Shown piece after piece: positions 35,235 through 47,896 of a stretch of 64,000 bases of DNA. The translations under genes were made by a program, and so were the position numbers. The stretch covers positions 31,427,916 to 31,491,915 of the forward strand of contig NC_052489.1 in NCBI RefSeq assembly GCF_009730915.1. Direction: 5' to 3'. How positions within the stretch are numbered: the stretch's first letter is position 1; every line of letters begins with the position of its first letter. This stretch comes from Dioscorea cayenensis subsp. rotundata (lineage: Eukaryota > Streptophyta > Magnoliopsida > Dioscoreales > Dioscoreaceae). The notes beneath the pieces were generated by a model. The model was not told the DNA's origin. It saw only the letters and a list, made by a program, of their open reading frames with translations, and did not search any database.

Positions 35235-35798
35235 TATATATATATATTCTGCTGAATTAAAACCTCGAATTATATATATTCAAATTAAAAGAAAAACTTA
35301 AAATGTTAAAATAAATCATTAATCTAATTAATAAATTAGTACTTTTATGTGTACTTGGAACATAGCCTCGTTAGTAAGAACCAGGAGCTGATTGCAAGGG
35401 CTTATTAGAAGCGGCAGTACCATCGCTAAAAAGCCCAAGTTCTAGCAAGAGTTAATCCATATACTGAGGCTTGTCTCAGGGCAGAGGCCACCTTGAGCCT
35501 CTGTGTTGGAGTCAGATGCCACCAGCATCATCCAGTAAGCATTGAAACCGTTCAAGTAGAAGGTACTCCCATTCCTAGTAAATTGCAAGCCACTCACCTT
35601 CACAAAATCCTCACCACCTCCACCTCTATTACTTCTTGATGGGATTGAGATGCCTTTTTCTTCTTCTTCTTCTACAAATTCTTCTTGTCCATACACCTGC
35701 AGCACCCTTGTTTTGCCATGACGCTCAAATGTAAAGGCCACTACCAACAGCGTAATGCACAAAATCCTCCTCTTCTCAATATTCATCATCATTAACAT
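33802..35798 (-). CDS. Mannan endo-1,4-beta-mannosidase (GH5), copy C
   Basis: More distant paralogue of A and B with five exons: 35798-35355, 35156-34962, 34721-34599, 34472-34267 and 34165-33802. Borders follow GT-AG. An extra intron (34473-34598) splits the exon carrying the acid/base Glu ([17 protein letters not shown]) from [20 protein letters not shown]. The nucleophile Glu is in LMGEFGKSL, and [20 protein letters not shown] closes the barrel. The start ATG heads a hydrophobic signal ([13 protein letters not shown]). Before the catalytic domain there is an acidic, Gly-rich stretch (EEEEEK...GGGGED) absent from A and B. Exon 1 holds three single-base insertions, after DSN, after RTWAF and after PGSY. 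Removing them restores the family sequence. Confidence 0.85.
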
Positions 35799-35802
35799 CT
35801 TA

Positions 35803-35803
35803 A

Positions 35804-35836
<33 letters not shown>
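35803..35836. repeat. (CTG/CAG)n microsatellite in the leader of mannanase C
   Basis: About eleven trinucleotide units, just upstream of the start codon. On the gene strand it reads as CAG/AGC repeats and would lie in the 5' untranslated region. Confidence 0.85.
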
Positions 35837-36324
35837 ATTAAGATTGATGTGAGATGATGTATAACTGAAGAGAATGTTTGTGTGCATATATCCGTTATAT
35901 TTACACATGATATATATGTTTTGGAAAGAAGTCAATGGCATTAATTATGATTTTCAATGGACGACCTCACAATTAAAGTACTCATTCAAAATGAGTAATA
36001 AGTTTAGTAACAAACACGGTATCCACTGACTAAATTTGGAATTTGCACATATTATAGGAACAATGAATGAATTTATACCATACCATAGCTATATATATAT
36101 ATATATATATATATATCTGTGAAGAATCTCATAGCAAACCATGCAAAATTATAGCTATGGTATAAATTTATACCATACCAATACCATAGCTATAAGCTTA
36201 CTAATTTTGCCAAAATTTACATGCCTGTTTAATTTGGGCTTCAACAATAAATAAATAATGTTAGTACTAGTGTATGGGAGGAGTGAGTCGCATGCAATAA
36301 GCCAAGATGGGAAAAGAGGTTCAT

Positions 36325-36690
36325 GAAAAGCAGATTCAAGTTGCAACAAGGAAGCCAGGAGCATCACGTGGTTGCGTGGGTCTTTCTTTTAGGGTTACGT
36401 ATGTATATATATATATATATATACCCTACCCTTAGGTTGCTAAAGATGTCCTCCATCACATTCTCCATCCCATTTGATACATAACATCCTTACTTCCTTA
36501 TGTTAATTTGGTGAATGCAGATTCAAGTTGCAACAGGGGGAGGAGGAGTCAGCATCACGTGGTTTGTTGCCTGGGGCTTAGCATACCCATAGGTTGCTAT
36601 TTTGCTAAAGCCTAAAGATATCCATCACATTCTCCATGCTCATTTCATACATAACATCCTTATGTTAATTGATATATATATATATATATA
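36325..36690. repeat. Imperfect tandem duplication of about 185 bp
   Basis: Blocks occur in the same order in two copies (about 36325-36510 and 36515-36690): agattcaagttgcaaca, agcatcacgtggtt, taggttgct, catcacattctccat and catacataacatcctta. The copies are separated by little or no unique sequence and have small indels. Confidence 0.7.
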
Positions 36691-37190
36691 TAATTCTCTT
36701 TTGCTGTATTCAGATGCCATGCACTGATCAGAACCCCTAGAAAATAAATAAATAAAGTAACATGCAAGAAACATTAGCAAACATTAGAAACCTGATAACC
36801 AAACCAAACCTCCAAGAACCAAATAAGTCAATGACAATTAGTCAATAACATGCCACTAATCACATAGTTTCTCTTTGAGAACCTCCCTTGCACATTTCTG
36901 GCAATCAAACAAACAAAAGCGCAAAAGAAAAAGCAAGAAAGGATTAGGTCCCTTCAACACTAGATTATTCATCTGATATAATACCTGCAAATCTTCTTGA
37001 CATTGGAGAAAACAAAAATAAAGTTCAGATCCAAAGGCGCAAGCCAGAGGGCTTCGGTCATGGGATAAAAATATAAAAAACATATCCAGTCTATGGAAGG
37101 AAACCTGAGCAAGAATCATTACTGATGTCTACGATCAAACATGAGCTACAAAGATGATTGATTTCATACACATCTCAACATCTCCCGGGT

Positions 37191-39458
37191 TCAGAACTGA
37201 AGACCATTCTCTCGTGCAGAGTTAGCTCAAGGCTTCTATACGGCCATGATAAGGGTAACCACCTCTGTCAGAGGCAACCCTTTGAGATTCCTTTCTCCAA
37301 GCAAGACTTTGCAATGGCTTCACCCACCTTCTTTGCCACTTCCTAGTAACCAAAATTGTTAAATTGACAGCATGTCAAAAACTGGATTGCAGAATATAAC
37401 TCAAAGTTGTGGTTTATCCACTTTATCAATATAACTCAAAGGATCAAGATACACTTTCCGTAGAAACATCTAACTCAAAAGATCAAAGCTACACTTTCGG
37501 AACAAAATATTAATTTATGCATCAAAACAGACAAACTTACACAAAAGTTTGCAAATAATATTATGATAGAGGTTAATATAATCCAAAAGAAATTCTCCCA
37601 TTTGAACAAAGGGGATTTTTCTTATTTTATTTGAGCTAAAAGAAAAGTTGATCAACCAAATGATGATTTTGGAAGATATAGAAGTTTTCAAGGTAGAGAT
37701 GTTTCAAATCCCAAAGCACTCCAGTTATTGCAAGGGAAGGTGCTTGTAATTTATGAACAAGGAGCAAATGGAAAGCAACAATTACTTGAGCCTTGCCAAT
37801 CCATGATGATTTAACTCACAACCTACACATATGACAAAAATCTATATCCTTGAACTTGTGAATTCCTAGTATTTTTGTCATAAAGGAACAAAATTGCCAA
37901 ACGGCATAACTTTCTATCTTTATGTAATTGCTCTTTCATTTTTCTCTTTCATTATTGTGATTTCATAGATGCCGATCAACAATGTGAACAAATTAACCAT
38001 TTAGCTTATTTACCAACAAAAATCAAAAATATTATATTTCACACAAGTTATGTCAAAAAGGATTATGCATCATAGGCGAAAATTCAGTCAAAGTGAATTT
38101 GAGAGATAGGGGAAGGATAAATGGAAGATTATTTGGATTGTTTTGTTACTGTTTGGTGAAATATCGAAACAACTTTCTTTTTGTCAGTCTTTGGTCAAAG
38201 ATGAGGATAGCTTCATTTGATCCCATAACTTGTTACATGATGACCTAGAAAATGAACATCAGAATAGATTATTATGCACTTTGGAGCCTGAAGGGTAGCT
38301 ATCAGAATTTGTGAAAGATATTGTTCCCTAAGGGTAAGGGGCTCAGTGTACAGTTTAATAGATTAAGTCATAAAGCAACCTCTACTGGTAGGGAACAAAC
38401 CTGAAAAAGTGGATAAACCACAGTGCATTAAAAAAAAGAAAGAACATAGTACAACTACCACTAGATGTGGTACGGAACAAACAGCAGATAGGGAAACAAC
38501 AAACTTTTGCTTGACATTTGGAATTTGAAAATTTAATAAACCTGCGAGAGTAACAGAGCAGCTGAAGGGAAGAACACAAAATATGCCATGTAGTCCGCAT
38601 GTGGTCAGCAAGGGAGATGGGTTAGCTAAAGAAATATGCAAATGTCTATCATAATCAGTGTGATGCTGTAAGAGGAATTTCCTATGCTCGTCTAAGGAAT
38701 GTCAACCTTCTAGTATGATTTGAACTAATAAATTAACCTTCTTTACTAGAAAAAGCAAATTCTTGTTAGGTGGTAAGTCTTTTCAACATTTAAAAGAAAA
38801 ATTGCAATTTGTTATGGCAAGAGTAGCTAAGAATGCAAAAGAAACAGCAGATAGGGAAGAACAGAATGTGTGAATACAACACAATAACGTTAAAATGGAA
38901 ATACTTACAATGGTGGGGGCAGAAGAGTAATCAAATTCTTGAGAGATAGGCTTCTGCATCGTTGAAGCAGAAGCAAGAGTGTGCATCTTGGTGTCATCAA
39001 TGACTTGGACATATAGGTGTTTGTTGGAACGGAAAACGGATAGCCTTGGCCTCTCCGGTGTACCCTCTACCTGAACAGATAGCAACCAATTGATTGGATT
39101 TGGTGTTACTACTGGAAAAGTGGAAACATAACAATAGCACAGGTAACAACCAATGACCGACAGTGGGGTAGAAGCAAGATGACAAACAATCAACTTCAAA
39201 CAAAATCGCAGATTGGTAAGAAATTATTAAGATTAGGAGGAAGGAGAAGGACTGACCTTCTTCCGCACGCGCTGATGGCGAGCATCGCGGTTCTTCTTGC
39301 GGGTGACGGTCTTGGCAACGATGCAGGGAAAGGTTGCCGCCGACTGAAGAAGAGGGGTGACATTGGTAATGGGGATGAGACGGGTGCCTCTCAAAGAGAC
39401 GGAGGAGGAGAAGGGTGCTGTTGATGACCAGAGACAAGCGGCAGCGGCAGGGACACAT
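37191..39458 (-). CDS. RPL18: Plastid 50S ribosomal protein L18 (uL18c), nuclear gene
   Basis: Nuclear-encoded 5S-rRNA-binding protein of the chloroplast large subunit. Exon 1 (39458-39257) encodes a Ser/Thr/Ala-rich transit peptide and the mature start [17 protein letters not shown]. Exon 2 (39070-38909) gives [20 protein letters not shown] and [16 protein letters not shown]. Exon 3 (37342-37191) gives [34 protein letters not shown] and a stop after ENGLQF. Introns have GT-AG ends. Three single-base insertions interrupt the frame, one just after the ATG and two in exon 3. Removing them restores the conserved protein exactly, so they look like sequence errors. A LINE 3'-end scrap lies in intron 2. 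Confidence 0.85.
38400..38640 (-). mobile_element. LINE 3'-end scrap inside RPL18 intron 2
   Basis: gaaaaagtggataaaccaca near 38402 matches the tail of the LINEs in this window, in minus orientation. A related short string (tgtggtttatccacttta) lies in opposite orientation near 37411-37428. No coding part or duplication was found, so the extent is approximate. Confidence 0.4.
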
Positions 39459-39941
39459 TCTCTCTCTCTCGTTTTTGTTTTTGTTTGGTTTTTTTTTCCA
39501 CAGGTATTTCTCTCAGCACTCAGCAGAGCGGAAGAAAGCAAACCCAGTCGACCTCTCTTACCTTATCCAATCGTTTATGCAGTTACTATATATATTTATG
39601 TATTAATATTTAATTATTTTTACAATGTATTATAACAAGTTCTCCAATGCTAGCTAATTCATGCAGCATCTAGATATATATACACACACACACACATGGC
39701 ACACAAGGAGTGTTTACTATTTATTGGTTGTCCCTAGAAAAACATAATTTCAGTTAAATAAAAAAAAAACAGCATTTTTTTTATTTTTTTATTTTAAAGC
39801 AGCGTCTGGTGAAAGACAAATCCAGAACCTGGGCTGAGCAGAATGATTCAAGTGAACTGCAGACATGGATGAGGAAATTAAGCATTTCAAGCCAAAAGCA
39901 GCTCTATTTTGTTTCCTCTCTATCCGCTTCAAGTCATCTAA

Positions 39942-42900
39942 TTACAGTGGTAATTTTGCAACCAATTCAAATTTACATAACAAACATAACAGGCCTGGCA
40001 TACAGTGATACAGATACAGCAATCCTAAACTTTTCAGCTCAGCTCTCAATTCATAAGCAGAAGGAACATCATGCAGGGGATGCCCTTTTCTGTTTCTTTC
40101 CATTATTCTCTTTGCAAGGGATACTTGCTTGCCTACCACGAACACAAAAGCCTTTCCCATTTCCCATAGCACCACGAGCCGTCCTCCCAACACGACGGAC
40201 ATATTCACTAGGGATCACGGGGAAAAATCGAAAAGCACCACATGATCAACATTTGTGAAGTCAATGCCTCGCGATGCCCTGTTGCATGCATGATTATGGA
40301 ATTTATCAGCTTAACAATAACTAGATATAAACAACAAAAATTTAGCAACATAGATGGCAATTTAGCAACATAGATGGCTTTGGGTCGGCTGGCTAGTGAA
40401 TGTATACAAAAGATGTGACAGACATGGGGTATAAAACCAACCACACTCATAAAAACATAACAGAATAATAGAGACATCAACAAAAACACATTTACCTGTC
40501 AGTGCAAATCAAGAATAAATTGTCTGTTGACTTCAAGTTGAGAAACCCCTTCATGTTGAAGAGAGCGAAGTTTCTTGATCTAAAAGCAGCATGGAATGGC
40601 AAGACTTTTAACATGGACTCCTCTCCGATCAAAGCGTTTCAATGCATTCTCCACCTTTCTGCAAGTTTCAATCTGCCCAAGTAACACAGGAAAAGACATG
40701 GGAACCAAACCATAAGTTATTTAAAGGGCTTCGTCATGGCATAATTCGTCCTATAACAAACTGACTTATCAGATGAGAAGAGGAAACAGTCATGCTTGAA
40801 ATTTAGAACAGTAAAAAGTAACCATAAATCATCACAATACTAACCTTATTGCAGAAAACAATAGTTCTAGAAACTGGAGATTCTTGAACAAGCTGCAGTA
40901 AAGCAGATCTCTTGTTCGTGAAAGCTGTATCAGGACTTTTTTCCCCTTCAACATCGCCACTGCAGTCAACAAGAACCTACACATGAATTCACAATGTGAA
41001 TCACACAAAAGTTCCGAGGCAAGTGAGTAATGCAAGCTTTACTGCCCTTGCAACAGATCTTGCATTGATGGTGATTGTTACATACAAAGCAAATATGTTA
41101 GCAAGCCCAATTCTTTCCAAAAGCTTAAGCTTATAGAATGCGAAACCCCGGACTTTACATTCAAGTTTATATTCATCAAATCAACTGATGTATGAATATT
41201 AGTTACTCTAATATGCCTCCCAGATATATGTATTAGTCTATTTTAACTATACACATTGCAAACCAAACAAATCAAAACTTTGATTATATACAAACCGAAT
41301 ATGTCATCCACCTCTGATTTAACACAAAAGCTTAAGCTCATAGGATGATAGACATAAGCTTCAATATTCAGCCCATATTTATCAAATTGCCTGGGTATAG
41401 GACAATTAGTTATTCTTATACTGATAGCCTTTCTGAAATCAAAATCCATTACTCATGAGGATCGGTACAGCATTGATGAAGTTTGTCCTCAGCATTGCAA
41501 CTAGCATGGCTTATATGATACATCATTCAAAACATAGCATAAACATATGCAAGGATGGATATATGAGACTGAATGGATGTCATGTTTCATGTTAAAAGTC
41601 TTCAAAAGGAATAGTGAACTGCTTTCTCATAATATTTTTCACATGAAGAAGCCATTACAAGCCTCCTCTGCTCACACTTCATAGTGAAGAGAAAATAAAA
41701 GGATATCTTCATCCCTTGCACCTTCTCAATAAAAACTATAGTATTTGCACTACATAAAAATTACCTTTCTGACATCAAAATCATTTTATATTTGAAAATG
41801 GCACTGCTTGTGTAAACATTCATTACATCCCTCCATAGGAAATTTTCTGATAAAGTAAATAAATATATGTCCAAAATTAACACACCAACCATTTGAAAGA
41901 AATTCAAAACAAAAACTATGCTTGCAAACTGCAATCAGGCTTTGCCAGGCCACAATAGATAACAGAGATAGCCTTAAGCAATATCTAAAATATCTACCTT
42001 TGCAAACATCTCCAGAAGAAAAATTCTTAAATTTGAATTGTACAGAAGAAAATGAGTCAATGCAAGGAGCAAAAGGGAAAAAACAAAGCGGAGGAATTTA
42101 CCTCTTCAAGCCTAGAGCTCATCCGGTGAAGGCCTGGTCCCATAATTACTTCACAATCAGGGAAGGTCTCAACCAATTTATTGTAAATATCAACAGGAAG
42201 AGTTGCAGTGACAAAAAGATACTGTGATGTCATGGGTGCAGAGCTAGATAAGGTTTGAAGAACTTGTTCGAAAACCTTCATCGCCAAAACAAGATGTCTA
42301 CTTCATCTAAAAATAACACTGGAAAACAAGGAAATATAAGCATCAAAAGGAAAACTGAGAGGTTTCTGTCAGATTAATGCTTATATAATGATACTAATTG
42401 CTAAACGCAAATGAAACAGATAATAAATAGACAAAAAATTTATTGACATTAAAACTCGATAAATTTAACCTTTTTTTAAAAAAAAATTTTACCTTTGAAG
42501 AGATATCCCATTGTTCCAAAAAAAGAAAGATTAGGTAAAGAAAAAAGCGAATCAAATAATGTTGACTTGAGATTCCCATGGCATAGATGATTATATAAAT
42601 AAAAATTCCTTTTTCTTTACAAACCTCATTCCCCTCTTGCATCTGGTGTTGATGGCTAAATAAATTATTCACATAACCATCTTTAATTTCTGAAGATGGA
42701 AACGGATACACAATTTGAGCATGACTGATATCACACACAGACAAAAAGAACTCTCGGAAAAATACCAAAATCTTCGGTTGGAACACCAGATAAACATTTG
42801 AAAAAGTTAAACAAGTCTTACCATCTAAGGTTAGTTAAGAGCAGAAAGCCTTCTTGAAGTAAGTAAATTAATCGACCAGGTGTAGCTATGAGCACATCCA

Positions 42901-44371
42901 TTTCTTGTTGAAGATTGTCTAACTGAGTTTTCTGCCGAAATCCCCCTGTTGCAACCATGGACCTGAATGGGACACCACCTTTTGATATTGATCTGCAGTT
43001 ATTAAGCACCTGCAGACCAGAAGAACATGAGATGGATTTATCCTGCAGAAACCACACAATTCCCTAATAATCCTAGTAATGAGGTCATTTAATCTTATTT
43101 GAATTTCCTCGATGAAAAAAAAAATAATCTTGACAGACAATGCCGACCTGAGAGGCCAATTCAGCAGTGGGAGCCAATATTATGACACGCGGACTCCTTG
43201 CTGAGGATTTGTGAAGCCCGGCTAATTCTTCTTGCCTCAGACGTTGGATGGTAGGGGCAAGATAGGCCAATGTCTTACCGGATCCACTTTGATCAGCAAT
43301 GATGCAGCTTTTTACCTTCTAAAACTGGGCCATATGCCATTGCCTGGAAGTTGAGGGGTTCACAAAATTGTGAGTTCAAGGCGCGCAGCTAAATACAGAG
43401 AAATAAGGCTCTCATAACCTCTGCAGACTAGCATTAGCATATTAATCCAAAAAAGAGGACCTGGATATGTGACGGGCGGATAAACTGCAAATCCTTCAGG
43501 GATTGTACCATGTCCGGAGAACAACCCAAGTTTTCAAAGGATTTGTTGCTAAAAAAGCCACCATTTGCCGACTTTCTACTTCGCTGCGGCAGCCGTGCAG
43601 CAGCCGTTGTATTGCTCTCGGAGGAAAAAGAGGAGCTGGCACTACCCCATCCCCGTCCTCTCAATGAAGAAGAAGAAGAAGAAGAAGAAGCATTCCCTGA
43701 GAAGTAGAAGACTCGCCCACGAAATCAGGCCTTACATTGGAAAAAGCTTCCGTCTTTAATATCACCATCTCTTCCATTGTCGTGAAGCAGCCTGAATCCG
43801 GTTCTAGCTCTGACAAAGTCAGGTTCTTCTTGATAGGTGGCTGGAGCATTTTTCTTTTACAATCGAGAGTACGATTGGCAGAGGATCTCTTAATCATAAG
43901 TCCTCTAATCTTCGAGGCTTTCAGTTTGCTGAATCCGGTGCGAGACCTAGCAGCACGGTCATCATCAGCAAGTGCTGAAGCAACCAACAACAAAGACGAA
44001 TGTAAGTAATGAGAAACTTTGAATCCTTTGGGCTCCCATTTGCTTGGGAGCAGCATCAGGCACTATGTATGATGACTCACAATCGCTTGACTTGACGGCT
44101 TCGGGTTTCCAGGAGAGGACTTGTTCGGAAGGGATGGAGTCATCTCCACCGTCGTCGGATCCACCCCAAACGATGAACTTCTCGCCAGTATGCTCGTCAA
44201 TCAGTTGATAGGCGCCCGGGTGTCCATGGGAATGCGCTTGTAAGCCACCCGACACACTGGCAAATTCCTTCCATTACGGCGGTAATTGAGAAGAAATGGA
44301 AATGGAAATGGAAATGGAAAGGTTTCCAGGTGAGAGGAGGAGCATAGAAAGAAAGGGGCTCTGGCAAGCAT
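39942..44371 (-). CDS. RH50: DEAD-box RNA helicase 50-like, chloroplast
   Basis: ATP-dependent RNA helicase of the plant RH50 type, predicted for plastids. Minus-strand exons are about 44371-43461, 43343-43148, 43019-42822, 42318-42102, 40976-40855, 40672-40496 and 40278-39942. Landmarks in order: GAYQLIDEHTGEKFIVWGGS (N-terminal region), the Q motif FENLGCSPDMVQSLK...RPSHIQ, motif I ADQSGSGKT, PTAELASQ, ATPGR, motif II as DEVD rather than DEAD, motif III VTAT, SRTIVFCNK, RASRGIDF, and motif VI YVRRVGRTARGA. At least six single-base insertions shift the frame, for example in GGTAAAAAGC before motif I and GATTTTTCCCC before motif VI. The conserved codons run on in the next frame. The C-terminal end after HDVPSAYEL is uncertain. 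Confidence 0.85.
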
Positions 44372-45058
44372 TGGTGTCCTGGATTGGAATGGCCTCACAA
44401 AATCAACAGAAAGCAACGATGAAGAGGAGGGAACGAGGAGAGGGCACGCCTGCCCGGGATAAGATCTATTTAAGTTTGGGCCTCACCGATGCATTCCACT
44501 ATAGCCCATGGAATTTCGAAATTGTTATTTTTATTTATTATTATTATTATTTTGCAGAAATTTTTATTTTATAAATATTTGAACTAATTCATTTGTGAAA
44601 CTTTTTTTGTTTTAAATTATCATCATTTATGTATATGTGCGCGCGCGCCAAAGTATATGCCTGTGAATATAATTATTTTGTATTTTTAATATTACCATCA
44701 TAACTCATCCAAAGGGACCAAAACCCAAGACACCAGCATTTTGGCCACAAACTATCTGCGTCCCTTCATATGCAATACAGGAATAGCAAAAAGGTTCAGA
44801 GATCACCACAACATATTCCATTAACAAAGTGAAATATTTAGATTCTGTTGCCTCTCTCGGTGATTTACATGCAGCAGTAATACAGAATTCATCAACTACC
44901 GGCTAGCAAAGGCATAATCATGTAACTCTAAATGTTCTGGGCAACAAGGAAACAAACAATTGCTGAAATCAAAGCCTGACAACACATACTTATAAGCTGA
45001 GATAAATTGGTCTCGAAAGGAATCAAGTATTTCAGCCGTCTACAGTTCTGAGCTTGCA
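44372..45058. other. Gap between RH50 and FDC2
   Basis: Upstream sequence of RH50 and the 3' untranslated region of FDC2. Includes (ATT)n near 44536-44551 and a short gcgcgcgcgc run near 44640. No further gene was seen. Confidence 0.55.
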
Positions 45059-46945
45059 TCACTCATCAGCCAGGGCCAACTCCAGTGCATAGTCATCCCT
45101 TTCCTGAAGAACAAGAAGGAAATAATAATAATAAATTCAGAGACTAATGGCCAGCAGTCACAGGAGCAACTTAAAACTGGTACACAACTGGGAAGAAAAA
45201 TGGTGATATGATCTATTTTAAAAATATTAGTAGACTATGAAACAAAATCACCCAGTCCAGATTGTTCAAGGGATCAGTTTTTCAAATTTGAGCCGCTAGT
45301 TACTTTCAATAATTTTCAGAACATCTCAGACCAGCAAGGACACAAGAATTATTTTACCCGCCCTAGTCATTTTGCAAGGCAACATGAAGTCTCAATGATG
45401 TTAATCTTTTGCACCCTAAGAACAAAAATTCAACAGACCAAAACAGGCAACATCTGAGCAACTACTCATGATGGCTCGCAACATTGGACTCATTTAATTC
45501 CTGGTTATCATCTCCATTTTGACTGCACCACTTTCTAGCTAAAATAAATTAGAAAAGATGAAGCAATTGTAATGCAAGTACTATATAGGAACAGCTTTTG
45601 AACATGCACAAGTAAAAATTTGGAGCATGCATGCATGCCTTCTTTCAATGTAATAATTTTATGTCTCAAGCACATAGGTTCAACACACTCACAATAGGCC
45701 CTCGGGCAAAATATCTTCCAAATTGAAGCCAGTAGACCTGAAGACAGAAGACAGTCAGGGTTTCATGGATATGTATATATATATATATGCATATATTTGC
45801 TTTATCAGAAGAATTTTAAGGACTTGCAAGGCAGAAATTAAGGGATGCATTATTTCAATGCAATGTCATTTACCCACTTTTCAAAGTAAAAATAAAAAAT
45901 AAAACAAATTCATGGATGCATCTTCCATGTGTCATGGTACCTCATCCTCGTCTTGTGTTTCCACTTCTAGATCAGAAGATGGGAACCCCTACACAGAAGT
46001 AATGCATAGCCCTGAAAGTAATAAAAAAACAATAATTTTCGCCTTTGATAAAGAATATTAATTCCACATCATGTTGAACCCATCAAACAAATATGAAGGA
46101 AAAAGGAGAGGTCAAAAGTATATATATATAAAAATCAAGATTTAACAAAGGAAACAGAACCAAAAACAAAAAAACAGTAACAATAGTAATAGCAGTAACA
46201 ATAACAACAACAGTAATAATAGAAACTGCCTGAAATAGGTCATTGTCATTTATCGCTGATCATTTTTAAGATAATGCTAACATGGAGGGATGAAAGTGAT
46301 ATGTAATTTGTTCTCTTACAATAAAGGTTTTGCATAGATCACAGAAAACTTTAGCGTTCTAAGTGCTCCCACCACATAGCTAACTAAGATACTTCATTAG
46401 TGGCTTCCCAAATTAGTCATTCTAGACTCACATGTAAAAGGGTCCAAACTTTGCAACTAAAAAGTTTAAAACCTTAAATTATTATAATGCGTGATTTTAA
46501 AAATGAATCATGAGGTTCAACAACGTTTCATTTAAATAAGTAGGAATTTGATAAGCCTTGCATCATGAAGAATAACATGAAATTCAACCTGAAAGAAAAA
46601 CATTTGAGATCACAAGGCAAAAGGTAGAGTGGAGCAAATTTTACAAGAAGAGCAAAACAAATGCCTTGTAAAGAAATGAATCAAATAAACCTTAGACTTC
46701 AGTTCAGCAGATATTCCGAGAGCCTCAGGTTGCCTTATTTGCCCGGATTTTTACTCTAACAGCACAACTAGTACAACAACCTGTTACATAAAATATATAC
46801 TCCTTACTTCAATGGGCCAAGATAAATGAGATACTAAAGAAGTGAGATAAAAAAATTATGAGAAGTATTAATATTCAGTCTTATGTGCATATGACAGTCT
46901 TATTTTTCCTAATATATTTTTGTGTGATTTATCGCCTTTTCAAAA

Positions 46946-46977
<32 letters not shown>

Positions 46978-47723
46978 TCATATTCAGAAACAAGGGAAGG
47001 AAGATAAATTAATGATGATGATCTCAATATTACCGAGGCGAGTATAAACTTTTTGGCATGATAGAAAAACTTCAACAGAAATACAAACTTGAACAAAGAG
47101 GGTGACTTGATGGCTGTAATTGAAAGTGAACAAGGAAAGCAATACATCCTTAAAATTCTAGAACAAAAACCAATCGTATTCCCTCCATTAAATGCTATGA
47201 GAGAACATAATAATGTCTGGGATGTCAATTATAGAATGGAAACAGACTTGAGAAGTTATGAAAAATTGGGAAAGGCATGGAGAGGCGGAGATAGGGATTA
47301 CCGTGCCTGCAAGCGAAGAGCAATGAGATGTTCTGTGACTCGGCAGTGTGTAGTATGTACTGGTCCTGCAGCAGCGGCAACAAAAGCACATCACTACAGC
47401 CTCATATATCAACCAAGGTCCAAGACTGAAACATTATGAGAGTAGCCTCTGAGTTAGTGTTACCTCAGGCACGAGGAATTGAGTGAACAACTCCGCGCCG
47501 ACGATCGTGGACGGTGACCTGGTGGGTAGGGACCGGAGAAGTTCTAGGCTGCGGAACGGCGTCGGTTGTGATTGCGTTTGTGAAAATCATGTTTCTGTGA
47601 GGAGATGGCATCGTCCTGAGGCCGAGATTGGGGGATGCGGAGATGACGATGAGAGTGAAAACGATACAAGGAATGAGAGAATGAGAGGGAGAGGGTGGAG
47701 TTGCAGAGGATTTGGAGATCCAT
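45059..47723 (-). CDS. FDC2: Ferredoxin C 2-like 2Fe-2S protein, chloroplast
   Basis: Plant-type [2Fe-2S] ferredoxin of the FdC2 class, a plastid electron carrier with an extended C-terminus. Exons: 47723-47464, 47365-47302, 46780-46691, 46011-45941, 45737-45693 and 45103-45059. The protein reads VTVHDRRRGVVH, DQYILHTAESQNISL, the cluster loop FACRHG/CCTSCAVR (C-X4-C-X2-C across a splice site), GISAELKSK, GYALLC with the fourth cysteine, the acidic SSDLEVETQDEDE, VYWLQFGRYFARGPI, and ERDDYALELALADE then stop. Single-base insertions occur in exon 1 near its end, in exon 3 (GTAAAAATCC) and twice in exon 4. Exon 1 also changes frame between MDLQILCNST and the ferredoxin domain. The start is chosen at MDLQILCNST and is tentative. 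Confidence 0.85.
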
Positions 47724-47857
47724 TCGTAAAAAGAGGGATGATGGTGAGTGCAGCTGTTGCTGGTGATATTGACTCTTGGGGGCTCAGCAATGCTACATGG
47801 CCATGGCCCGTGATGTCGGTGGAAGGGAAGAAGAGCGCGCGCGCCAACAATTTTTCC

Positions 47858-47896
47858 AGCAGGCAGGGCAGGGCAGGGCAGGGCAGGGCCGGGCCG
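47858..47896. repeat. Minisatellite (GGCAG)n upstream of FDC2
   Basis: Six or so tandem five-base units of gcagg/ggcag type followed by gggccgggccgc, in the presumed leader or promoter of FDC2. Confidence 0.8.

Noticed and set aside
39809-40258. 149-residue plus-strand open frame
   Set aside because: Antisense to the last RH50 exon, which has clear helicase motifs.
37191-47723. Calling RPL18, RH50 and FDC2 pseudogenes
   Set aside because: Splice sites, motifs and codon conservation are intact. The breaks are almost all single-base insertions, so sequencing error is more likely.
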